From: Candidatus Dormiibacterota bacterium
Lineage (GTDB): Bacteria > Chloroflexota > Dormibacteria > Dormibacterales > Dormibacteraceae
Reading direction: 5' to 3'
NCBI GenBank assembly: GCA_003169845.1
Contig: PNAG01000021.1
Span: 124,001-188,000, forward strand
Length of the DNA stretch: 64,000 bases
The notes beneath the pieces were generated by a model that was given only the letters and a program-made list of their open reading frames with translations, had not been told where the DNA came from and ran no database searches. This document shows positions 1 through 12,632 of the stretch, one piece after another (position 1 is the first letter of the stretch; each line of letters starts with the position of its first letter). Both the position numbers and the translations under genes were made by a program.

Positions 1-263
1 CTCAAGCCTCGTGCGGTGAGCTCCGCGAGCCTCGCGTCGTCATCGACCACCAGCACCGTCACGAGCCCGAGGGCCACCCTTTCGACATCCCGCAGCAGGA
101 CCAGGGCATCATCGAGGCCGGCCAGCAGGCGTTCCACGGGCGGTGCTGAGCCGTCCGCCTGCGCCAGCTCCAGCTCTGCCTTCAGCCGGGCCAGCGTCGA
201 GCGCAGCCGGTGGAGGGCGGCCGCCAGCTCAGGGCTGGGCGACGAACCTGTAGCCGATTCCAC
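1..263 (-). CDS. Receiver-domain protein, truncated by window edge
   Basis: Only about 87 codons are visible; the C-terminus runs off the left edge. The first ~65 residues are helical (ALHRLRSTLARLKAELELA, which faintly resembles a degenerate kinase dimerization helix). They are followed by the start of a response-regulator receiver fold, VTVLVVDDDARL, with the acidic pocket residues intact. The start is taken as GTG at 263, which overlaps the 3' end of the upstream regulator by 35 nt and suggests translational coupling. The receiver identity is well supported; the N-terminal region and the output domain, if any, are unknown. Confidence 0.6.
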   Translation of the reverse strand, partial: MESATGSSPSPELAAALHRLRSTLARLKAELELAQADGSAPPVERLLAGLDDALVLLRDVERVALGLVTVLVVDDDARLAELTARGL

Positions 264-906
264 GGACCGTCTCGATCCAGCCAGGCTCTTTCAGGGCCCG
301 CCGGATCTGGTGCGCCGCCTGCTCGACGCTGTGCTCGAACCCCGCGTAGTTGGTGCCCCAAACGCGCTCGAGCAGCTCCTCGCGCCCGACCGCCTCGCCC
401 GCCCGGCCGGCCAGGAGCTGAAGCATCAAGTGCGGTCGCCGCTCGAGCTTCAGCGGACGCTCGCCCAGCCATGCCTGGCCGCCTGCCAGGTCGATTCGCA
501 GCCGCCCGCTGACGATGAGCCGAGTCTCTGGGGCTCGGTCGCGCAGCGCTCCTCGCACACGCGCGAGCAGCACCTGGCGGTCGGTTCCTTTGACGATGTA
601 GTCGGTGGCACCGCGCTCGATGCCGAGCACCTGGTCTCCCGCTGCCTGGCGCGCGCCGGTCAGGATGATGACCGGAAACGCGATTCGATCGGCCCCCGAC
701 CGCAACGAATCGAGGACCTCAGGCGCCTGCATGTCGGGCATCTCGTAGTCCAGCAGCATCAAGTCCGGCGAGCTCGAGTGAACACTTTTTAGAGCCGCCG
801 TCCCGCTCACGGCGATTTCCACGACATAGCCAGCACGACGCAGCAACTCTGCGGTGAGCTCCGCTGTGCGTGGCTCGTCATCGACCACGAGAAGCCTGTC
901 CGGCAC
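229..906 (-). CDS. OmpR-type winged-helix response regulator
   Basis: This is a DNA-binding response regulator of about 225 residues. The receiver domain has the acidic pair DD at 9-10, the phosphoacceptor Asp53 in LLDYEMPDM and the conserved Lys106. The C-terminal half is a Trans_reg_C winged helix ending in the classic GIGYRFV strand. The frame stays open to 1035, but the GTG at 906 (before PDRLLVVDDEP) matches the usual receiver start and leaves room for the divergent gene at 1009. It is followed by a second receiver protein that overlaps its end, so the two probably form one phosphorelay unit. Its target genes are not evident. Confidence 0.85.
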   Translation of the reverse strand: MPDRLLVVDDEPRTAELTAELLRRAGYVVEIAVSGTAALKSVHSSSPDLMLLDYEMPDMQAPEVLDSLRSGADRIAFPVIILTGARQAAGDQVLGIERGATDYIVKGTDRQVLLARVRGALRDRAPETRLIVSGRLRIDLAGGQAWLGERPLKLERRPHLMLQLLAGRAGEAVGREELLERVWGTNYAGFEHSVEQAAHQIRRALKEPGWIETVRGIGYRFVAQP

Positions 907-996
907 GACTCCCAATCCCCAACCGCAAGCTAACAGGTTCAAGGTTTCTTGAGGAAACGCTGAACGTGCCATGAGGTCAGGGCCGCCGGCCGCACC

Positions 997-1002
997 TAAC
1001 CT
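997..1002 (+). promoter_or_regulatory. -10 box (TAACCT) of a leaderless transcript
   Basis: TAACCT lies 6 nt before the ATG at 1009, so transcription would begin at or next to the start codon. No Shine-Dalgarno is visible. The same spacing recurs at many genes in this window. Confidence 0.45.
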
Positions 1003-1008
1003 GCGGAC

Positions 1009-1650
1009 ATGGGCCAGCTCCCTCAGCTCCAGCAAGCCAGGCGCCGGTTGGGACTGGCCCTAGACGGTCTTTGCCACGATCGCTGGGTCCTCGGTTACCT
1101 GCGCGCAGGATGGCTTCAGCCGATCGCCGCCTCAGAGGTTTCGCGCCGGTTTCTACAGGGCCGACCGCTCATGCCTCTCGCCCGCCGCGCGCTGTACGAG
1201 AAGCGTCCGACGATCATGAATGCGCTCGTCGAAAACCCGAGCCCGTCGATGGGGTACGACTGGGAGATGGACTGGCCGGCCCTGCTCTACGCGCCGGTGG
1301 GCGAGGCGGGCGAGCGACCCATCGGGCTGCTCGTCATCGGGTGCCGGCGCGATCACTGGTACACGGAGGAGGACGTCACCTACGCGATCAGCCTTGGTAC
1401 CACGCTTGCGCCTCTCGTCGCCGCGCTGCGGGGTCCGCTCGGGCGCCTGAACGAAAGCGAAGGAGAGGTTGCGCAGCTGCTCAGCTACGGCCTTTCAGCC
1501 TCAGAGATCGCGCGCGCCATCAGGATCGACGATCGCACGACACGCGAGCTGGTCGAGACCGTGGCCCGCAAGCTCCGAACCGTCGAAGCCGACGAGCTCG
1601 CGCTACCGCTGGAGGAGATGCGCCCGCGCCGCCGCTCGTTCCGGCTGTGA
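1009..1650 (+). CDS. GAF-like sensor with degenerate LuxR-type HTH
   Basis: This 213-residue protein appears to be a cytoplasmic regulator. Residues ~20-140 look like a GAF domain (DWPALLYAPVGE, then IGLLVIGCRRDHWYTEEDV). The C-terminal ~60 residues (SEGEVAQLLSYGLSASEIAR, then a second helix with RTTRELVETVARKLR) follow the helix pattern of a LuxR/GerE helix-turn-helix. It is divergent from the response regulator at 906, and the start at 1009 sits 6 nt after a -10 box. The ligand is unknown. The fold assignment is by pattern only. Confidence 0.6.
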   Translation: MGQLPQLQQARRRLGLALDGLCHDRWVLGYLRAGWLQPIAASEVSRRFLQGRPLMPLARRALYEKRPTIMNALVENPSPSMGYDWEMDWPALLYAPVGEAGERPIGLLVIGCRRDHWYTEEDVTYAISLGTTLAPLVAALRGPLGRLNESEGEVAQLLSYGLSASEIARAIRIDDRTTRELVETVARKLRTVEADELALPLEEMRPRRRSFRL

Positions 1651-1677
1651 CGTCGAGGCGATAACGATGACCTGGGG

Positions 1678-2340
1678 CTAGGCCGGCCCGAAAAGGAAAA
1701 CAGTCGTGCCGCGGTCTTCGGTGCTCACCACCTCCAGGCGGCCGCCAATCCCGGCCGCCCTTTCTCGCATCCCCACCAGTCCGTAGCCGCCGCTCCTGCC
1801 TCGGTTGATGCCGCGGCCCTCGTCCGATATCTCGATGAGGAACGGCCTTGCGGCGAACCCCATCTTGACCCGGCAGATCGAAGAGCCGGAGTGGCGGCGC
1901 ACATTGGTCAGCGCCTCCCGCACCACCTGGGCGACCACCTCACGCTGATGCGCGGACAGGAGGTCCTCGGTCCCGTTGCTGGAGAGCTCCACGCGTATGC
2001 CGTAAAGGCGCGCCAGCTCGTCTGCCTGCTGGCGGAGATCGCCGACCAGGCCGTCCGATGAGATCGGAGGCGGACGCAGGTCGGTGAGGGCCTCGCGTAC
2101 ATGCTTGAGCAGCCGTTCCATGATCTCGAAGACGTTCTTGAGGGTTTGGTCCGTCTGGCCCTTTCTGCCCTCGATGTAGACCTTGAAAAGGGAGATCGCT
2201 CCGGCGAGATCGGTGGCGATTCCGTCGTGGAGCTCGCGTGCGATACGGGCTCTCTCTCGCGCCACCGCGTCCTCGACGGCCTGATGGGCAAAGCCGTCCG
2301 CGGACGCCGGGAGCTTCTCCTTCTCTTGCGCCTCGCTCAC
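1678..2340 (-). CDS. Soluble LiaS/NarX-type sensor histidine kinase
   Basis: This 220-residue kinase contains only the catalytic core. The HisKA_3 dimerization helix carries the phosphoacceptor in RIARELHDG (His38). The HATPase_c domain has the N box EALTNVRRHS and the G boxes DEGRGI and GYGLVGMRERA. No membrane segment or sensor domain is present. The GTG start overlaps the stop of the small membrane protein upstream (GTGA), so that protein is the obvious candidate for a separate membrane partner. No cognate LuxR-type regulator lies directly adjacent; the regulators at the left edge are OmpR-like. Confidence 0.85.
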   Translation of the reverse strand: MSEAQEKEKLPASADGFAHQAVEDAVARERARIARELHDGIATDLAGAISLFKVYIEGRKGQTDQTLKNVFEIMERLLKHVREALTDLRPPPISSDGLVGDLRQQADELARLYGIRVELSSNGTEDLLSAHQREVVAQVVREALTNVRRHSGSSICRVKMGFAARPFLIEISDEGRGINRGRSGGYGLVGMRERAAGIGGRLEVVSTEDRGTTVFLFGPA

Positions 2341-2636
2341 CGCGCGCCCGCTCGCCGCCGGCCGTACGACTCCAGCAGCGCAATCACCAGTGGGTGGCGC
2401 ACCCAGCGGAGGATGCGACGGTACGGTCTCCAGAGCCGCTTGGTTTCCTCGATGGCTGCCCGCAGCCGAGCCATGTCGGCTTCGATCAACCCTCGCTCGG
2501 CGACTAGCCGTTCTGAGAGGGCGCGCGAGCGTTTGACCAGCGATGCGCCCCAGATCGCCGCCACCGCGCCTTCAACCACGATGACGACGGCGCTGGCCAC
2601 GAGCAGCCAGACGCCGATCCAACCGTAGGGAGTCAC
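2337..2636 (-). CDS. Small membrane-anchored coiled-coil protein
   Basis: This 99-residue protein has one N-terminal membrane helix (residues ~5-30, WIGVWLLVASAVVIVVEGAV). A charged amphipathic region (~35-75, RALSERLVAERGLIEADMAR) follows, likely a coiled coil, and then a basic tail. It starts at GTG 2636, six bases after the gyrA stop, using a GGAG inside the gyrA end. It overlaps the kinase start by 4 nt. I do not recognise the family. Co-translation with a kinase that lacks a sensor domain suggests a membrane anchor or sensor subunit, which is inference. Confidence 0.6.
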   Translation of the reverse strand: MTPYGWIGVWLLVASAVVIVVEGAVAAIWGASLVKRSRALSERLVAERGLIEADMARLRAAIEETKRLWRPYRRILRWVRHPLVIALLESYGRRRAGAR

Positions 2637-2641
2637 TGCAG

Positions 2642-5131
2642 CTACTCCTTTGCGTCCTCTTCTTCGATGGCGGCCACCGGAGCGATTGCCACGATCTGGT
2701 CGTCGGGTGCGATTCGCATCACGATGACGCCCTGCGTCTGCCGGCCGATTTGTGAGATCGCACCCACCTGCGTGCGCAGCACCATGCCGCTCGCGCTTAT
2801 GACGAGGACCTCCTCCTCGGGGTCGCTGACGACCCGCATCGCAGTGAGCTTGCCCACGCGATCCGTGACCTTCAACGTGAACACGCCCTGTCCCGCACGG
2901 TGGTGCATCGGATATTCAGAGACCGGTGTCCGCTTGCCGTATCCGCGCTGCGTGATGACGAGCAGGTCGCCTCCTGGCGTCGCCGCGGCCATGCCGGCCA
3001 CCGCGTCGCCCTTGCCGAGCTTGATGCCGATCACTCCCTGCGTGTCGCGCCCCATCGCGCGGACCTCAGTCTCGCTGAAACGGATCGCCTTGCCCAGCCC
3101 GGTGGCGATCAGGATCTCGTCTGAGCCGCTGGTCGGGGTCACCCAGTCGAGCTCGTCGCCCTCCTGCAGATTGATCGCGATCAACCCGTTGCGCCGGACG
3201 TTGGCATACTCGGCGAGCGCCGTCTTCTTTATGTATCCGTTCTTGGTGACCATCAACATGTAGCGCGCTTCGGCTTCGGTCTCCGGCCGCACGAAGACCG
3301 CCGTGATCCGTTCGTTCGAATCGATGTCGATCAGGTTGTTGACCGGCACGCCCTTGGCCTGGCGCTCGCGCTCCGGCACCTCATGCACACGGAGCTGGAA
3401 CACACGCCCGCTCTGCGTGAAGAAGAGCATCGATGCATGCGTGTGCGTGGTCAGCAGGTGCAGCGCGTAGTCCTCCTCGCGCGTGCCGCTCGGCGCGTCG
3501 CTCCCGGCGGTCGGCTTCGCTCCCTTCAACCCCACGCCGCCACGCTTCTGTGCGCGGAACACGCGAAGCGGCTGACGCTTAACGTAGCCGCGGTGGGTCA
3601 GCGTGACGACGACCTCTTCCTTGGGAACAAGGTCCTCGGCCGAGAGCTCCGAAGCTTCCTGGTCGGTGATCTCGGTCCTGCGCTCGTCGCCGTACTTCTT
3701 GGCCAGGTCGTCCATCTCTTCCCTGATCAACATGCGCACCTTCTGGTCGCTCGCGAGAATCGATTCGAGGTAGGCGATGGTCTTGATGACCTCCTCGTAC
3801 TCGGCGTCGATCTTGCCGCGCTCGAGTCGGGTCAGGCGGCTCAGGGTCAAGGCGAGCACGGCTTTCGCCTGCCGCTCGCTGAGGCCGAACTTCGTCTGCA
3901 GCTCGGTCGATGCGATGTCCGGGTCGGCGGCGGCGCGGATCGTCGAGATCACCTCATCCAGGTGGTCGAGGCAGATCTTCAGACCTTCGAGGATGTGGGC
4001 CCGATCCTGTGCGCGCTCGAGGTCGAAACGAGTGCGCCGCAGGATGACGTTGCGGCGGTGGTCGATGAAGAGCTGCAGCGCCTGCTTCAGGCTCAGGATG
4101 ACGGGACGCCCGTCGACGATGGCAAGCATGATCACGCCGAAAGTCGTCTGCAGCGTCGTGTGCTTGTATAGGTTGTTCAGCACTGTGAACACGCGAGCGT
4201 CGCGCTTCAGCTCGATGACGATCCGCATACCGTCTCGGTCGGACTCGTCGCGCAGGTCGGCAATCCCTTCCAGCTTCCGGTCTGACACCAGCTCGGCGAT
4301 CTTCGCGACGAGCGTGGCCTTGTTCACCGCATACGGAAGCTCATCGATGATGATCCGCTCGCGGCCGTTGGGCGCTTGCTCGAAGGTATGTCGCGCCTGC
4401 ACGATGATGCGACCGTGGCCGGTGGCGTACGCAGCTTTGATGCCGGCCGTCCCCATGATCTTCCCGCCGGTTGGAAAGTCCGGGCCCTTGACGAAGGACA
4501 AGAGGTCTTCACCCGTCGCCTCAGGGTTTTCGATGAGGTGCTTCACGCCGGCAGTAATCTCCCGGAGGTTGTGGGGCGGGATGTTGGTGGTCATGCCGAC
4601 GGCGATACCACTCGCACCGTTGACCAGCAGGTTCGGCAGCCGCCCCGGCAGCACATCCGGCTGCTCTTCGGTGCCGTCGTAGTTCGGGACCATGTCTACG
4701 GTCTGCTTCTCGATATCGTCCATGAGCTCGCCGGTGATGGCGGACAGCCGCGCCTCCGTGTATCGCATTGCTGCCGGTGGATCGCCATCCACGCTTCCGA
4801 AGTTGCCCTGCCCGTCGATCAACGGGTAGCGCAGCGAGAACGGCTGAGCCATGCGGACCAGCGCGTCATAGACCGACTGGTCGCCGTGCGGGTGGTACAG
4901 CTTCAACACGTCACCGACGAACGCGGCGCTCTTGCGATACCGGCTGCCGGACGTCGCGCCGGCGCGATGCATCGCGTACAGGATGCGTCGCTGCACGGGC
5001 TTCAACCCGTCGCGTACGTCGGGCAGCGCCCGGCTGATGATGACGGACATCGCGTACTCCATGTAGGAGGTCTGCATCTCCTCCTGGAGGCTGCGGCCGA
5101 GAACTGTCCCGATGTTGTTTTCGTCAGTCAC
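2642..5131 (-). CDS. gyrA: DNA gyrase subunit A
   Basis: GyrA cleaves and religates DNA in the gyrase A2B2 complex. The 829-residue protein has the normal domain order: a 5Y-CAP winged helix with catalytic Tyr124 in AMRYTEARL, a tower and coiled coil, and a C-terminal pinwheel containing a GyrA box (QKRGGVG). The box separates it from ParC. The start is GTG 5131. In the quinolone-determining loop [12 protein letters not shown], the position equivalent to E. coli Ser83 is Gln85, while Asp89 is kept. It lies downstream of fabF rather than next to gyrB. Confidence 0.97.
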   Translation of the reverse strand: MTDENNIGTVLGRSLQEEMQTSYMEYAMSVIISRALPDVRDGLKPVQRRILYAMHRAGATSGSRYRKSAAFVGDVLKLYHPHGDQSVYDALVRMAQPFSLRYPLIDGQGNFGSVDGDPPAAMRYTEARLSAITGELMDDIEKQTVDMVPNYDGTEEQPDVLPGRLPNLLVNGASGIAVGMTTNIPPHNLREITAGVKHLIENPEATGEDLLSFVKGPDFPTGGKIMGTAGIKAAYATGHGRIIVQARHTFEQAPNGRERIIIDELPYAVNKATLVAKIAELVSDRKLEGIADLRDESDRDGMRIVIELKRDARVFTVLNNLYKHTTLQTTFGVIMLAIVDGRPVILSLKQALQLFIDHRRNVILRRTRFDLERAQDRAHILEGLKICLDHLDEVISTIRAAADPDIASTELQTKFGLSERQAKAVLALTLSRLTRLERGKIDAEYEEVIKTIAYLESILASDQKVRMLIREEMDDLAKKYGDERRTEITDQEASELSAEDLVPKEEVVVTLTHRGYVKRQPLRVFRAQKRGGVGLKGAKPTAGSDAPSGTREEDYALHLLTTHTHASMLFFTQSGRVFQLRVHEVPERERQAKGVPVNNLIDIDSNERITAVFVRPETEAEARYMLMVTKNGYIKKTALAEYANVRRNGLIAINLQEGDELDWVTPTSGSDEILIATGLGKAIRFSETEVRAMGRDTQGVIGIKLGKGDAVAGMAAATPGGDLLVITQRGYGKRTPVSEYPMHHRAGQGVFTLKVTDRVGKLTAMRVVSDPEEEVLVISASGMVLRTQVGAISQIGRQTQGVIVMRIAPDDQIVAIAPVAAIEEEDAKE

Positions 5132-5143
5132 TGTTTTGTCGGA

Positions 5144-6391
5144 TCACTCCTCGTACTTCTTCAAGACCACGACGGCGTTGTGCCCGCCGAAGCCGAAACC
5201 GTTGGAGATCGCAATGCGCACGTCCTTGCGCCGCGCCTGGTTGGGGACATAGTCGAGGTCGCACGCCGGATCCGGGTTTTCGTAGTTGATGGTCGGGTGG
5301 ATGACGCCACGGTTGATGGTGAGCAGGGTGGCGATCGCCTCCACCGCACCCGCAGCGCCAAGCAGGTGGCCGATCATCGACTTCGTGCTGCTGATGGCGA
5401 CCTTGTACGCGTGCTCGCCCAGCGCGATCTTCAACGCTTTCGTTTCGCCGGCGTCGTTCAGCTGCGTCGATGTGCCGTGTGCGTTGACGTAGTCGACGTC
5501 CGCGGGCTCGATGCCCGCGTCGGCAAGCGCAAGCGTCACCGCCCGTGCCGGCGCTTCTCCGGTCTCATCGGGCGCGACCTGGTGGAAGGCATCGCAGGTG
5601 AGCGCGTAGCCCAGGACCTCACCGTAGATTCGAGCGCCTCGATTGGTGGCGTGCTCCGCCGACTCGAGGACCAGGATGCCGGCGCCTTCGCCGGGCACGA
5701 ATCCGTCGCGGTCACGATCGAACGGCCGGCTCGCCTTCTCCGGCGCGTCGTTCCGCGTGGAGAGCGCTCGGATCGCGTTGAACGCAGAGATGCCGACCTC
5801 ACAGAGAGAAGCCTCGGAGCCGCCCGCAAGCATCACGTCGGCGTCGCCGTGCTGAATCATGCGAGTCGCATCCCCGAGCGTGTGGGTTGAAGCCGCGCAC
5901 GCGGTCGTCACGGTTGTGTTCGGTCCGTGCAGGTGAAACGCCATCGCCACCGAGGCCGCGGCCATGTTGGGGATGATCATCGGCGCGTAAAGAGGATTCA
6001 GCCTGCCCTTCGTCGCGTAGGAGATGGCGCCATTCGTCATCTCGATGAAGCCGCCGATCCCGGTGCCCATGTCGACTCCGACCCGGTAGCTGTCCTCCTT
6101 GGCGAGGTCGAGCCCCGAGTCCGCCAGCGCCATGGTCGACGCCGCGACGGCCATCTGAGAAAAGCGTGCCATCCGCTGCGCCACCTTGCGGTCCATGTAG
6201 TTCTGGGGGTCGAAGTTGGGCACCTCGCAGGCGAATTTCGTGGTCAACTTCTCGGTGGGATAGCCTTCCGCGACGCGCGCGGTGCTGCGTCCTTCGATGA
6301 GCCCGTGCCAGTACTCCTCCAGGTCCTTGCCCAGGGGATTCACCGTTCCCATCCCGGTCACGACGATGCGGGTCCGTCCGTTCTTGCTCAC
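5144..6391 (-). CDS. fabF: 3-oxoacyl-ACP synthase II
   Basis: FabF condenses malonyl-ACP with acyl-ACP in fatty-acid elongation. The 415-residue protein is full length and has the Cys-His-His triad: Cys in TACAAS, His in NAHGTST and His in KSMIGHLLGAAG. The GFGFGGHN loop near the C-terminus is also intact. GTG 6391 overlaps the plsX stop (GTGA) and is preceded by GGGGAAG. The plsX-fabF pairing is normal for lipid synthesis, but here the pair sits between gyrB and gyrA. No acpP lies in between, where many genomes have one. Confidence 0.96.
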   Translation of the reverse strand: MSKNGRTRIVVTGMGTVNPLGKDLEEYWHGLIEGRSTARVAEGYPTEKLTTKFACEVPNFDPQNYMDRKVAQRMARFSQMAVAASTMALADSGLDLAKEDSYRVGVDMGTGIGGFIEMTNGAISYATKGRLNPLYAPMIIPNMAAASVAMAFHLHGPNTTVTTACAASTHTLGDATRMIQHGDADVMLAGGSEASLCEVGISAFNAIRALSTRNDAPEKASRPFDRDRDGFVPGEGAGILVLESAEHATNRGARIYGEVLGYALTCDAFHQVAPDETGEAPARAVTLALADAGIEPADVDYVNAHGTSTQLNDAGETKALKIALGEHAYKVAISSTKSMIGHLLGAAGAVEAIATLLTINRGVIHPTINYENPDPACDLDYVPNQARRKDVRIAISNGFGFGGHNAVVVLKKYEE

Positions 6392-7359
6392 TTCCCCACC
6401 TCTGCCCGAATCTTACCGACGAGCTGATTCTGCACCGCATCCCGGGTGACCCGGATCGCGTTCTTGATCGCCCTGGCGTCGGAGCGCCCGTGGGCGACCA
6501 CCGCCACGCCGTCGATTCCAAGCAGCGGTGCACCACCGAATTCGCGCCAGTCGACTCGCGCGCGCAGCTGCCGCACACCAGGCCGGATGAGCAAGCCGCC
6601 GAGCTTGCCACGCATCGTCTTGGGAATCTCCTCGCGCAGGTTGCGGAAGAGAAACTCCGCCGTGGCCTCGGCCATCTTGATCGCCACGTTGCCGACAAAA
6701 CCATCCGCCACGATCACGTCGGCACGCCCACCGTAGATGTCCTTCGGCTCGATGTTGCCGACGAATCCCGGGAATGACTTCAGGCGCCTGGTGGTCTCCT
6801 TGACCAGCTCGTCCCCCTTGCCCTCCTCCTCGCCGTTGCTGAGCAGGCCGACGCGTGGTTCTCGGCGCCCGAGCATCTCGCGGGCGTAGACCGAGCCCAT
6901 CAACGCGAACTGCACTAGATAGTCAGGCTTCGAATCGACGTTGGCGCCCACGTCGAGGAAGTAGGCGAAGCCGTTTTGGGTGGGCACGATCGAACCCAGG
7001 GCGGGCCTCTCGATGCCTCTGATCCGTCCCTGAATGAACAGCGCCGCCGCCATGATCGCGCCGGAGTTGCCAGCCGAGATCCATCCGTCCGCGCGGCCCT
7101 CCTTGCACATGCGCGCGCTCACGCAGATCGACGAGTCCGGCTTCGAGCGCACAGCCTGCGCCGGATGCTCTTCCATCGTGATCACCTGCGTGCAGGGAAC
7201 GAGTCGCAGCCGGGGATGCAAGTCCAGGAGCGGCTGCACGGCAGATGGCAGGCCAACAAGGGAGACGTCGACTCCGTACTCGGTGGCCGCTCGCGAGGCG
7301 CCTTCCACGACCTCCGCTGGCGCGAGGTCGCCGCCCATGGCGTCGACCGCAATTCGCAC
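6388..7359 (-). CDS. plsX: Phosphate acyltransferase PlsX
   Basis: PlsX converts acyl-ACP and phosphate to acyl-phosphate, which feeds glycerol-3-phosphate acylation. The 323-residue protein starts MRIAVDAMGGD, the family signature, and keeps GVDVSLVG, the central SAGNSGA segment and the VADGFVGNVAIK segment. The start is GTG 7359 with a strong GGAGG upstream. It lies 10 bp after gyrB and overlaps fabF by 4 nt, so gyrB, plsX, fabF and gyrA probably form one transcript. Confidence 0.95.
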   Translation of the reverse strand: MRIAVDAMGGDLAPAEVVEGASRAATEYGVDVSLVGLPSAVQPLLDLHPRLRLVPCTQVITMEEHPAQAVRSKPDSSICVSARMCKEGRADGWISAGNSGAIMAAALFIQGRIRGIERPALGSIVPTQNGFAYFLDVGANVDSKPDYLVQFALMGSVYAREMLGRREPRVGLLSNGEEEGKGDELVKETTRRLKSFPGFVGNIEPKDIYGGRADVIVADGFVGNVAIKMAEATAEFLFRNLREEIPKTMRGKLGGLLIRPGVRQLRARVDWREFGGAPLLGIDGVAVVAHGRSDARAIKNAIRVTRDAVQNQLVGKIRAEVGK

Positions 7360-7369
7360 TTTACCTCCG

Positions 7370-9364
<1,995 letters not shown>

Positions 9365-9390
9365 TCAACTGGGCAGAGGTTCAGGTGCTT

Positions 9391-9417
9391 AATTTTACCC
9401 GATTTCGAATTCGAAAT
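9391..9417 (-). promoter_or_regulatory. gyrB promoter with a 16-bp palindromic operator candidate
   Basis: On the minus strand a TAAAAT -10 candidate lies just downstream of the perfect 16-bp palindrome ATTTCGAATTCGAAAT (9402-9417). The palindrome would occupy the -35/-10 spacer and overlap the -35 region. This is a typical repressor position. The binding protein is unknown. Confidence 0.45.
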
Positions 9418-9443
9418 GGCCCCCGGCCAGGCTCTTAACAGGC

Positions 9444-10927
<1,484 letters not shown>

Positions 10928-10931
<4 letters not shown>

Positions 10932-12220
10932 GACTCCAGAGCCGCCACGAGCTCGTCCAGAGCGCGGGGATCGTTGACCTCGGTGCAGGTGAACGTGAGA
11001 ACCCCCTTCAGCTCGCGAAACCAGCGATGGACGTCGAGGGGGCCCAAGATCCCCTTGCGCGCGAGCTTGCGGAGCACCGCCGGTCCTTTCGGCACGCGCA
11101 TGGGGAACTCGTTCAGGAATTGCCGGTCCGGGAACGCCGGCTCCCAGCCGGGTAGCGCGCCAATCCTTTCGGCCAGCGAATGGGCCCGCTTGAAGCTGAC
11201 CTCGGCCACCTGGCGGAGGCCTTCGGGGCCCATGTAGGTCATGTAGACGCTCGCGGCCAGCGCGCAGAGGGAGTGGTTGGTGCAGATGTTGGAGGTCGCC
11301 TTCTCGCGGCGGATGTGCTGCTCGCGGGCGGCGAGGGCAAGGTTGAAACCGCGACGACCCTGCACGTCATAAGCAGTCCCGACCAGGCGGCCGGGAAGCT
11401 TTCGCACGAGCTCTTTGCGGCACGAGATGAAGCCGACATGAGGTCCGCCGTAGCTTGGGCTCAAACCCAGTTGCTGACCCTCTCCGACGGCGATGTCCGC
11501 GCCGTACTGGCCAGGAGGAGCCAGGATCGCCAGGCTGATCGGGTCGACGCAAGCGATGGCCAGGGCGCCGGCGGCGTGGGCGCTCTCGGTGAGCGACCTC
11601 GCATCGACCAGGAGGCCCAGGAAGTCGGGCTGCTGAAAGATCACCGCGGCGGTCTTCGGTCCCGCCTCGGTTCCCTTGCGAACCTTGATGCCGCGGCCAT
11701 CGCTGAAGGCCCGAAGGACCTCCAGATACTCGGGGTGCAGGTAACCCGAGACGACGACCTCGTTCCGACCTGTGTGGACGTGGGCCATCATCGCGGCCTC
11801 CGCGACGGCGGTCGCACCGTCGTAAAGCGAGGCGTTGGCCACGTCGAGGGCGGTCAGCTCCGCGATCAACGTCTGAAATTCGAAGATCGCCTGCAGCGTG
11901 CCCTGGCTCGCCTCGGGCTGGTACGGCGTGTACGCGGTGTAGAACTCTGGCTTCGAGGTCACTGCGGCGACTGCGGCCGGGATGAAGCGGCGGTACACGC
12001 CACCCCCGCGAAAGGTCAGACGGTCAGGGAAAACTCGATTCCGAGCGGCGAGCGACGAGATCTGGGACATCGTCTCGTGCTCCGACAGCCCCGCTGGAAG
12101 CTCGAGGGCTTCGATCCGGAGCGAAGCCGGGATGTCGACGAGCAGATCCTCCATGGATCGAACGCCGATTGCTTCCAGCATCGACGCGCGGTCCTCGTCG
12201 GAGTGGACCAGGTAGGGCAC
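10928..12220 (-). CDS. gcvPA: Glycine dehydrogenase (decarboxylating) subunit 1
   Basis: This is the N-terminal half of the split P-protein, about 430 residues, and acts with gcvPB. Family features are the opening PYLVHSDEDRASMLEAIG, the segment ETMSQISSLAARN, FYTAYTPYQPEASQG and ASLYDGATAVAEA. The frame is open to 12301, but the GTG at 12220 is better: it is one base after the gcvH stop and preceded by GGAGGCCGGGG inside gcvH. This subunit has no PLP lysine, as expected. Confidence 0.94.
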
Positions 12221-12221
12221 T

Positions 12222-12599
12222 CTAGGACGCCCCGGCCTCCGCCACCTTCTTGTAATCCGCCTCGTCCAGGAGACCCGGGGGCAGGTCGCCGGTGAGCTCA
12301 ACCTTCATGATCCATCCGTCTCCGTAGGGATCCGAGTTGATGAGCTCCGGTTTTGCCGTCAGCTTCTCGTTGACCGCGCTCACTTGCCCCGCGACTGGCG
12401 AGTACAGGTCACTGGCGGCCTTGACCGATTCCACCACTCCGAAGCTCTCACGCACCGCGAGCTTCCGCCCTGGGCTGGGCAGCTCGAGAAAAACGACGTC
12501 GCCGAGCTGCGACTGAGCGAAGTCGGTGATCCCAACGGTGACGGTCTTGCCGTCGACGACGACCCACTCGTGAGTCTTGGTATAGCGGCGCTCAGCCAT
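12222..12599 (-). CDS. gcvH: Glycine cleavage system H protein
   Basis: This 125-residue lipoyl carrier shuttles the aminomethyl group between the P and T proteins. It opens with RRYTKTHEWV, has GITDFAQSQLGD, and carries the lipoyl lysine in VVESVKAASDLYSP. It ends with the family segment GDGWIMKVEL. ATG 12599 is followed by normal coding. It lies 33 bp after gcvT and is tightly coupled to gcvPA. Confidence 0.96.
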   Translation of the reverse strand: MAERRYTKTHEWVVVDGKTVTVGITDFAQSQLGDVVFLELPSPGRKLAVRESFGVVESVKAASDLYSPVAGQVSAVNEKLTAKPELINSDPYGDGWIMKVELTGDLPPGLLDEADYKKVAEAGAS

Positions 12600-12632
12600 G
12601 CGACACTCCTCCTCGCTGATTGCGGCGGTCGG

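Noticed and set aside
16-792. Plus-strand open frame at the left edge
   Set aside because: It lies antisense to two receiver proteins with clear motifs and is rich in Ser/Arg, typical of shadow frames.
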